From positions 5,406,001-5,470,000 of the forward strand of contig NZ_WSRO01000002.1 of the NCBI RefSeq assembly GCF_009769735.1: 64,000 bases of DNA, written 5' to 3'. Each line of letters opens with the position of its first letter. Position 1 is the first letter of the stretch. The notes below the pieces were generated by a model. The model did not search any database and was not told the origin of the DNA. It saw only the letters and a list, made by a program, of their open reading frames with translations. Source of the DNA: Streptomyces sp. BA2. GTDB taxonomy: Bacteria; Actinomycetota; Actinomycetes; Streptomycetales; Streptomycetaceae. Both the position numbers and the translations under genes were made by a program. Positions 33,838 through 40,042 of this stretch are shown piece after piece.

Positions 33838-34298
33838 GCATCGCTCCTCGTCTACGGGGCTGGGTCGCCGCCCGCAGGGAACGCCTCGACGACCGTGGCT
33901 CGGGCGCCGGCGCCGTCATCATCTTCGCGATCGTGTTCCTCTCGCTCACCGCCTTCGTCATCGACGGCGGCCTGTCCATCTCCAAGCGGGAGAGGGCCGC
34001 GGACATCGCGGAACAGGCAGCGCGTTACGCGGCGCAGGACGTCGACCGCGAGGGCATATACGAAGGCGCCAAGGGCGCCCCCATCAACTACGAGAACTGC
34101 GGCGCACGAGCCCAGGCCTACGCCCGCTCGACGGACATGAACGGCGCGGACGTAGCGGCGACGCACTGCGTGACGGCAAACGCGGACCAGGTCGAGGTCG
34201 AGGTCCAGCTGACGTACAGCCCGGTGTTCACCGGTTTGTTCTACGGGGGCGATGTGACGGTGCGGGGCTCCGCGATCGCGGAGAACGAGGTCGGCTGA
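33834..34298 (+). CDS. TadG-like pilus assembly protein
   Basis: This 154-residue protein starts at GTG 33834 in a GTGA overlap. The N-terminal DDRGSGAGAVIIFAIVFLSL helix is typical of the Tad-like (TadG N-terminal) domain, followed by DGGLSISKRERAADIAEQAARYAAQ and a domain with two cysteines (ENCGAR, THCVT). It is shorter than classical TadG because it has no von Willebrand A domain. It is last in the tad run. Confidence 0.8.
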   Translation: MSIAPRLRGWVAARRERLDDRGSGAGAVIIFAIVFLSLTAFVIDGGLSISKRERAADIAEQAARYAAQDVDREGIYEGAKGAPINYENCGARAQAYARSTDMNGADVAATHCVTANADQVEVEVQLTYSPVFTGLFYGGDVTVRGSAIAENEVG

Positions 34299-34337
34299 GA
34301 CGGGGGCTCACCGCTCGCTGCCGGCCGCGTCCCCCGG

Positions 34338-34375
34338 GGGCCCGGGTCCACCCGAAGGGCCCGCGTCCACCCGGA
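34338..34375. repeat. 19-bp tandem repeat after the tad operon
   Basis: Two near-identical 19-bp units (GGGCCCGGGTCCACCCGAA and GGGCCCGCGTCCACCCGGA) lie between the tadG-like stop and cassette C. The units are self-complementary in part and may also act as a terminator. Confidence 0.65.
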
Positions 34376-34495
34376 GGGTCACCGGACTCGTCCGACTTTC
34401 ACTCCGCGGGTCGTCGCTCTCGCGGTGACCTTCGGTGGGCGCGCGGGGTTTTACCGCCTGTTCCCCTTTGCGGGAGGTACAGGAGGTAGGGCCGG

Positions 34496-35146
34496 GTGCG
34501 TACGTGGGTGGGGCTGCCGTGGGTGTGTGCGGTTGCGAGTGGGCTGGTGCTGGTGGGGTGTGGTGGGGGTGCGGACCCCCAGGGCCCCGACGAGATCGCC
34601 GGCGTTGACCAAGGGACTGAGAAACCGTCGGCCACGGCGTCCGCCGCCCCAGGCGACGGAATCGCGCGGCCCAAGATCACTCTCCCGGCAGGCGACCAAC
34701 TCGTCTTCGAGCCACGGGAGACGGGTGACGCGAGGACGGACGCGGTGCTGCGTGACAACGCCGAGTACTTGCGTGCCGTCGACGAGGCGATCGGTGACCA
34801 GGAGCCCAGATCCAAGGCGGTGGCCTTCTACAGCAAGGGCTCGGCCTACTTGGACTCCGTGGAATGGATCGGCGGCTTCGTCGAGGAAGGCACCACGGTG
34901 ACGGGGACGGTGCGGTACGTCGATCGGCGGGTCACGTTCGGCGAGGACGGTTCAGCCGGGCTCACGTACTGCGGGGACGAGTCCAAGGGCTACACCAAGG
35001 ACCTCAAGACGAAGAAGACCAACGTCACCCCGGTCACCAAGGATTCCTACGTCTTCTACAACGACCGACTGAGGAAGAACGCCAAGGGCGTCTGGCAGGT
35101 CACCAAGAGCGTGTCGGAGCGCGGCAGCAAGGCCTGCCGCCCATGA
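34496..35146 (+). CDS. Lipoprotein with D[KE]I-x-G motif (cassette copy C)
   Basis: This 216-residue lipoprotein starts at GTG 34496 with GGAGG nine bases upstream. The signal peptide is short (TWVGLPWVCAVASGLVLVGC) with the lipobox LVGC. DEIAGVDQG and RPKITLPAG follow, as in the other copies. The C-terminal domain has TVTGTVRYVDRR, YCGDESKGYTKDLKTKK, KGVWQVTKS and a final Cys (KACRP). Unlike copies A, B and D it is on the plus strand. Its stop overlaps the start of the secreted partner. Confidence 0.8.
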   Translation: MRTWVGLPWVCAVASGLVLVGCGGGADPQGPDEIAGVDQGTEKPSATASAAPGDGIARPKITLPAGDQLVFEPRETGDARTDAVLRDNAEYLRAVDEAIGDQEPRSKAVAFYSKGSAYLDSVEWIGGFVEEGTTVTGTVRYVDRRVTFGEDGSAGLTYCGDESKGYTKDLKTKKTNVTPVTKDSYVFYNDRLRKNAKGVWQVTKSVSERGSKACRP

Positions 35147-36198
35147 ACGGTCACCGCACCGCAGCCGTCGCGCTGGCCGTCGGCGCCACACTGCTGATCA
35201 CGTTGCAGGCCGCACCGCCTACCTGGGCCGATCGAACCGGCGGGGGCTCCGGTGGGAAGGTGAAGGGCGGGGCGAACGGCCGCGTCATCACCGCGGAGAC
35301 CCGCGTACGGACCTCGGTTGTCGGCGGCGGCGCAGGCCACGCCTCCGAGACCGGCTCACCGTCCCCGGTGGGCGTCGCCTGGACACCCCCCGCCTGCTGG
35401 TACGAGCCCGCGTTCTCGCCCAAGGAGATCCAGAGCACCGTCAAGGCGTGGCGGGCCTTCGGGGCGAGTGCTCCGCTCGTCGGGGGGATCGGTCACGTCA
35501 TCAGCGATGCGATGGAGCACCGCTACAAGGACGGCCACCCGTACAAGAACTACAACCTCTCCAAGCAGGGCGAGGGAATGTTCTGGGCGTCGGTGATCAA
35601 CCCCAACCGCGAGGACGACCCCGAGGCGACGTCCTGCGACCGGCAACCCTTCTGGGTGGACGAGGGACAGACCCCGGCGGAGCCCATGGCGGCATCGCCG
35701 GAGATCCTCGCCCAGTACGCGTACGACGAACTCCCCGTCCCCGGAACCGAGATCAAGATGGCCCCGAGGGGCACGTCTACGGTGAACCTGCCCACCTGGG
35801 TCTGGCTGGACAAGGGCAGGTTCAAGAAGGTCAGCGTCACCGCGAGCCTGCCCGGCACGGGCCTCTCGGCGACGACGACGGCCGAGCCGGAGTCCTTGCG
35901 CATCGAGCCGGGCACGGCTGACGCGGAGGTTTACCCAGCCTCGGGGAGCTGCTCGCTCGCCAAGCGCGGAGGCGGCATCGGCGAGCCCTACGCGCGAGGC
36001 AAGGCGAACCGGGTGCCGCCGTGCGGCGTGACGTACATGCGCTCCCCGGGAGCGAACGCGACGTACGCCCTGCGTGGCACGCTCACCTGGAAGATCAGCT
36101 GGTCCAGCAGCACGGGCGAGGGCGGCACGCTGCCGCCCGGCTCCTTCGGCGCAACCCAGCGGATCCCCGTACAGGAGATCCAGTCAGTGAACCGCTGA
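35143..36198 (+). CDS. Secreted four-cysteine protein ending EIQSVNR (cassette copy C)
   Basis: This 351-residue protein starts at ATG 35143 in an ATGA overlap. The signal peptide is TAAVALAVGATLLITLQAAPPTWA. Conserved blocks are TPPACWYEPAF, GMFWASVINPN, PFWVDEGQTP, VNLPTWVWLDK, GEPYARGKANRVPPCGVTY and the ending IPVQEIQSVNR. The four family cysteines are present. It carries a Gly/Lys-rich stretch just after the signal peptide. The function is unknown. It converges with a WXG100-like gene 58 bases downstream. Confidence 0.8.
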   Translation: MNGHRTAAVALAVGATLLITLQAAPPTWADRTGGGSGGKVKGGANGRVITAETRVRTSVVGGGAGHASETGSPSPVGVAWTPPACWYEPAFSPKEIQSTVKAWRAFGASAPLVGGIGHVISDAMEHRYKDGHPYKNYNLSKQGEGMFWASVINPNREDDPEATSCDRQPFWVDEGQTPAEPMAASPEILAQYAYDELPVPGTEIKMAPRGTSTVNLPTWVWLDKGRFKKVSVTASLPGTGLSATTTAEPESLRIEPGTADAEVYPASGSCSLAKRGGGIGEPYARGKANRVPPCGVTYMRSPGANATYALRGTLTWKISWSSSTGEGGTLPPGSFGATQRIPVQEIQSVNR

Positions 36199-36256
36199 AC
36201 CGTTGACCTGACCTAACCCCACCTGACCCGGCGGCGCGTGGGGATGCGGCGGCCTG

Positions 36257-36601
36257 CTAGTCGCCCTCTCCCTTGCCCTTCCCCTTGCCGCCCTTGTCCT
36301 TCACGCCCTCGGAGACATCCTTGGCGAGCTTGTCGTCCAGCTTCTTGAATTCCCGTACGACGGCGTCGGACATGTCGGCCAGCGCGTTCAGCTGCTGGGT
36401 GATGTCCTCGCGGCCGTCCTCCCAGTTGGACTCGAAGTCTTCGAGCGCGTCGTACACGCCGCCGTCGCCGATGTCGTCCTTGTAGGACTCGAAGGTCTTC
36501 TTCGTCCGGTTCATCCGGTCCTTGACGGACCGCAACCGGCTTCCGTAGTCCTCCAGATCACTGAGCGGGAGCGCGAGGTCGCTCTTGCCTTTACCACCCA
36601 T
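36257..36601 (-). CDS. WXG100-like protein, orphan
   Basis: This 114-residue protein starts at ATG 36601 with GGGGGAG upstream. It has two helices around FESNWEDGREDITQQL, the F-x-x-x-W-x-x-G subfamily motif shared with the 983 and 16923 proteins, and a Lys/Gly tail. It stands alone without an adjacent large T7SS-signal gene, but it lies next to two cassette copies, which supports a link between the cassettes and T7SS cargo. Confidence 0.72.
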   Translation of the reverse strand: MGGKGKSDLALPLSDLEDYGSRLRSVKDRMNRTKKTFESYKDDIGDGGVYDALEDFESNWEDGREDITQQLNALADMSDAVVREFKKLDDKLAKDVSEGVKDKGGKGKGKGEGD

Positions 36602-36704
36602 GCCGTCGTCTCCCCCTCTTGGTGTTCCGGATCGCTTCGTACTCGGACGAGTATGGCCTGTTCAGTGGCGTCCGGGGCGGGAGTGCGCCCATGAGGACCG
36701 GGGA

Positions 36705-37169
36705 CTACTGAGGTGTGTGGAAGGTGAGGCCCGAGATGTCGTACTCGGCGAAGTGCTCAGAGAAGAGCGTGACTTCGCCGTCCTGGGAGTCGGCTCCGCA
36801 AAAGTAGCGCGGGCCGGGCGCGCGCAGGTACAGCACGTCGATGTCCCGCAATGCGTCCTCGGTGCGGCAGAGGACGGCGGGTTCGCTGCCGGTGTACGTG
36901 ATCAGCACGAAGGGGTGGCCGCCGAGCGGCGTGCTGCCCCAGGCCTCGGTGAAGGCAGGGTCGTCGGAAGGCGCCGTATCGATCTCGGTATGCGGGACGG
37001 CTGCCCACCGGATCCGGCTGGAGGTCCAGGGAAGGGATTCCAGGTAGCGCTCAAAGGTGGCGGAGTACGCGGGGTCAAGAATGCGGTGGCCGTGTTCGGC
37101 GAGCCATTCCCGCAGATGGTCGTGGTCGGTATATCCCATGCCCTTATCCGCCGGCCCATTCCCCGCCAT
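36705..37169 (-). CDS. Hypothetical protein, possibly immunity-like
   Basis: This 154-residue soluble protein starts at ATG 37169 with AAGGGAG nine bases upstream. It begins MAGNGPADKGMGYTDHDHLREWLAEHGHRI and continues with a strand-rich region (HPFVLITYTGSEPAVLCRTEDAL) ending GLTFHTPQ. No family is recognised. It sits 71 bases downstream of the barstar-like gene on the same strand, so it may be another self-protection protein, but that is only context. Confidence 0.6.
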   Translation of the reverse strand: MAGNGPADKGMGYTDHDHLREWLAEHGHRILDPAYSATFERYLESLPWTSSRIRWAAVPHTEIDTAPSDDPAFTEAWGSTPLGGHPFVLITYTGSEPAVLCRTEDALRDIDVLYLRAPGPRYFCGADSQDGEVTLFSEHFAEYDISGLTFHTPQ

Positions 37170-37240
37170 GAAGGCCAACTCCCTTAGGAACTAAACTGTT
37201 TGCGCCCGAAAGCACATGCGAAGCTATCGCGCCCGTGCAG

Positions 37241-37828
37241 CTACTGGGACGTTGGTGGTGATCCACTCGGTTCCGAGCCGGCGTCGGGCCAGTCCTCGCC
37301 GGTCAATGTCGCCGTCAGACGCCCCTCTTCGCGTTCCACGCCGACGTCCGTGCCGTTTGCTGCGGCCATGGCGAAGGCGGTGAGTGCGGTGCTGTCCAGG
37401 AGGAAGACGAAGTGCAGAGTGAAGGGCGGTGTGTCCTGGTCGCGTACTCCATCGGCGTCGAGCTGAAGATTGGCCCTCCAAGCCGCCTGGCAAAGGACTG
37501 AGACGAAGAGTCCCAGGAATTCGACACTCAGCAGGCAGTCGGCGTTGTCGATCAGGACCGCGATGTCCTTCGTGTCGCCCCCGTGGCCGTGCCAGTCATG
37601 GAGACAGTCCACGAGCGCGTCCCAGTTGTGGCCGAAGTGGCCCGGGAAGGAGAGTTCCCGGGCGAACGTGGCGAACAGGGTGCCCGGATCTCGCAGCTTC
37701 CTGCCGTCCAAGCGGATCAGGCGTCCGCCCTGCTTCTGGAGCTCGGCCGTCTCGATGCTCAGCCATGGGTCGTCGTGGCGTGTGAAGACGACCCATGGCG
37801 AACGACGCTGGGTGAGGGTGGCGCCCAC
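37241..37828 (-). CDS. Barstar-family protein (ribonuclease inhibitor-like)
   Basis: This 195-residue protein has a central barstar-like domain (residues about 38-110): LDGRKLRDPGTLFATFAREL, then FPGHFGHNWDALVDCLHDW, the helix that blocks the RNase active site in barstar, and DIAVLIDNAD. The C-terminal part is an added strand-rich segment. Start is GTG 37828 with a weak ribosome site. It follows cassette D by 20 bases, so it is probably co-transcribed. No barnase-like RNase gene is visible in the window, making it an orphan inhibitor or an immunity gene against foreign toxins. Confidence 0.85.
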   Translation of the reverse strand: MGATLTQRRSPWVVFTRHDDPWLSIETAELQKQGGRLIRLDGRKLRDPGTLFATFARELSFPGHFGHNWDALVDCLHDWHGHGGDTKDIAVLIDNADCLLSVEFLGLFVSVLCQAAWRANLQLDADGVRDQDTPPFTLHFVFLLDSTALTAFAMAAANGTDVGVEREEGRLTATLTGEDWPDAGSEPSGSPPTSQ

Positions 37829-37848
37829 GGTGGGGATCCTGGGTCAGG

Positions 37849-38922
37849 TCAGCGGTTGATCGACTGGATTTCCTGGACGTTCATGTCCTGGGTCGTCTCG
37901 AAGGTGCCGTTCGGCAAGTCGTGCTTGCCGTCGTTGTCCGAGCCCTCCCAGGAGATTTCCCAGGTGATCGATGCCTTCAGCTCGTACGGCTTTCCGTCGG
38001 TCGCCCGGAGGTACTTGATGCCGCACGGCGGGTCCTGCTTCGACTTGCCCTTGGTGTACGGCGTGCCGATGCTTCCGTCGTCGTTGATCGTGCATTCGGC
38101 GGATGCGGGGAAGGTCTCGGCGTCAGCCGTGCCTGGCTCCAGGTGAAGGCTCTTCGGCTTGGCCGTGGTCTCTGCCCAGAGGCCCGTGTTCGGGAGTTCC
38201 GCGCGGACCTTGACGTCCTTGAAGGTGCCCTTGTCCAGCCACACCCAAGTCGGCAGATTCACCGTCGACTTGGCCTCGGGCTTCAACTCGACTTCGGTCT
38301 CGGGGACCTTCACCTTGTCGTAGGCGTACTCGGCGAGCATCTCCGGCGTCGGGGCGTTCGGGATGTCGGGGACCGTTCCCGCGTCCTGCCAGAACATGAT
38401 GCGGCCGCAGTCCCAGGAATCCGGGTGGGTGTCGTCCGGTGCGACACCGCGCCAGAAGTAGCCGTCCTTGCCGATGTTGTAGTTCTTGTAGCCCTCGGCG
38501 TAACTGTTCTCGTCGTCGAAGTTGTCGTTTGCCTCGCCCTTGTCGTAGTGATCGATGAAGATCGCGTCCGACCAGAACTCGTGGATACCGGCGTCGTCGA
38601 CTTCCCCGGCTTCTGCGGCCTTCTTGAGCTGCTCGGGCGTGTAGACGGGCTCGTACCAGCAGACCGGAGGCTCCCAGTTGGGGTCGATCGATGCCAGGTT
38701 CCCCTTCTTGCCCCCGCCGTCTCCGCCGCTCTTGTACGAGATCTGGATCGACGAGTGCGTGACACCGGCCCCGAGGTTGCCTTTGTCGTCCACGCTGCCG
38801 CCGCCTTCGTGGCCCGGGCCGCCCAGCGCGAACGCGGGGGTCGGAACGAGAGCGGAGGCGATCGCCAAGGGGGCGATCACCCGGACGACAACGGTGCCCA
38901 TGGTGCTGCGAGTGGAGCGCAT
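37849..38922 (-). CDS. Secreted four-cysteine protein ending EIQSINR (cassette copy D)
   Basis: This 357-residue protein starts best at ATG 38922, because GGGGGA is then 10 bases away; an ATG at 38931 lacks spacing. The signal peptide is TMGTVVVRVIAPLAIASALVPTPAFA. Conserved blocks are EPPVCWYEPVY, NYNIGKDGYFWRG, MFWQDAGTVP, VNLPTWVWLDK, GTPYTKGKSKQDPPCGIKY and the ending MNVQEIQSINR. It is the most divergent copy in the central region. The four Cys are kept. It starts two bases after the lipoprotein stop and is followed by the barstar-like gene. Confidence 0.8.
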   Translation of the reverse strand: MRSTRSTMGTVVVRVIAPLAIASALVPTPAFALGGPGHEGGGSVDDKGNLGAGVTHSSIQISYKSGGDGGGKKGNLASIDPNWEPPVCWYEPVYTPEQLKKAAEAGEVDDAGIHEFWSDAIFIDHYDKGEANDNFDDENSYAEGYKNYNIGKDGYFWRGVAPDDTHPDSWDCGRIMFWQDAGTVPDIPNAPTPEMLAEYAYDKVKVPETEVELKPEAKSTVNLPTWVWLDKGTFKDVKVRAELPNTGLWAETTAKPKSLHLEPGTADAETFPASAECTINDDGSIGTPYTKGKSKQDPPCGIKYLRATDGKPYELKASITWEISWEGSDNDGKHDLPNGTFETTQDMNVQEIQSINR

Positions 38923-38924
38923 GA

Positions 38925-39554
38925 TCAGCATCCCCCAGGTTCGGTCTCTACCGAGGTGGTCATCCAGACGCCGTTGTCGCCCTTCTCGAGGGCCGTGCGG
39001 TACTGGACCTTGGGGGACTCGCCTTCGGGAGTCCCTTCCTTCTTGCCGGTCTTGAGGTCCTTGCTGAAGCCCTTGCTCTCGTCCACGCAGTAGAAGAGGG
39101 TCGCACGGCCCTTCTCACGGATCTCCGCCTCGGGGTTGAAGGCCTTGACCTCGCCGGTGATCGTCAGCCCCTTGTAGCCCTTTACCCAGTCTTCGCCGGT
39201 GGTGAGGGCGCCCCGGGCACTGTAGAAGGCCAAGTAGTCGGCCTTGGGGTTGGCTTCGCCGATCGCGGCGTACGTACCGCGGAGTCGTTCCTTGCCGTCG
39301 TTCAGGATCGACTGAACCTTCGGATCGCTGTCCGTCCAGCCCTCGAAGTCAGCCTTGAAGGACTTCGGCAGAGTGATCTTGGGGCGGTCGACGTCCGAGG
39401 ATTCCGACGCGGTGGGCGACGGCTTGCTCGACCCCTGCCCCGCCCCCTCGATCTTGTCCGAGGAGTCATCACTCCCACCGCCCCCACAGGCAGTCAGGAG
39501 CAGAGCCGCGCTCGCCACCAGAGTGGCAGCGATGGGCATGGTGCGACGGGCCAC
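38925..39554 (-). CDS. Lipoprotein with D[KE]I-x-G motif (cassette copy D)
   Basis: This 209-residue lipoprotein starts at GTG 39554 (VARRTMPIAATLVASAALLL) after GGGGGAC. The lipobox is LTAC, then GGGGSDDSSDKIEGAGQG and RPKITLPKS, the shared linker. The C-terminal domain carries LTITGEVKAF, YCVDESKGFSKDLKTGK and NGVWMTTS, and its very last residue is the conserved Cys. It pairs with the secreted protein at 37849. Confidence 0.8.
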   Translation of the reverse strand: MARRTMPIAATLVASAALLLTACGGGGSDDSSDKIEGAGQGSSKPSPTASESSDVDRPKITLPKSFKADFEGWTDSDPKVQSILNDGKERLRGTYAAIGEANPKADYLAFYSARGALTTGEDWVKGYKGLTITGEVKAFNPEAEIREKGRATLFYCVDESKGFSKDLKTGKKEGTPEGESPKVQYRTALEKGDNGVWMTTSVETEPGGC

Positions 39555-40042
39555 GATTGCAGTCCCCCAGAGTTCGGCAGAGTTGGACATGTGTGCAGGA
39601 GAGAATGGAGCCGGACGACGCTACCAGGCGTGGGTTACCAGTACTGGTGGGCTTTGTGAAGGCTCTCGCGTTCTGTGCGGTGACGGAAGCGAAGGGTCCT
39701 CAAGTGCTACGCGCGTGCAGCGAATCCGTGCCGGAACTGTGACGGGCGGGGATGAATGCCCGTCCTGGGCGGGTAATCGCGGGTCATCGCGGGTAATCGG
39801 CGGGTCATCACGGGGGAATCGCGGGGTGGGATCGGGCACGCTCCGTGCGCTGATAGGTGGGCTTATGGAGCAACTCGGGTGTAAACGGGCATCCGCCCAA
39901 GCCCCTTGGGAGCCCTTGGAAGCCGTTGCCTCTGTCTGACCTTCGGCCCCTTCCGTACCATCGCCTCAGTACGCTCAGCCCACCGCGGCACAGACCGCTG
40001 ATCCCCATCCGCTCCCTCTCAGAGGACAACAGGACACCCGCC
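39555..40042. other. Divergent intergenic region between cassette D and the LysM/BTAD gene
   Basis: These 488 bases hold the promoters of both neighbours. The main feature is a run of 10-11-bp repeats at 39769-39823. The stretch 39590-39720 is less GC-rich. No gene was recognised; a frame that opens upstream of 40043 lacks a credible start and ribosome site. Confidence 0.5.
39769..39823. repeat. Five 10-11-bp GGGTAATCGC-type tandem repeats
   Basis: Units GGGTAATCGC, GGGTCATCGC, GGGTAATCGGC, GGGTCATCAC and GGGGGAATCGC run in tandem, with A/C alternating at the fifth position in the first four. The near-helical period suggests an array of protein-binding sites in the divergent promoter region. 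Confidence 0.7.

Noticed and set aside
36257..36601. A second full T7SS effector module next to the orphan WXG100-like gene
   Set aside because: No large T7SS-signal protein is adjacent; the neighbours are cassette C and an unknown small protein.
37241..37828. Complete barnase-barstar toxin pair
   Set aside because: Only the inhibitor is recognisable; neither neighbouring gene looks like a barnase-type RNase.
39769..39823. CRISPR array
   Set aside because: The units are 10-11 bp with no spacers and there are no cas genes.
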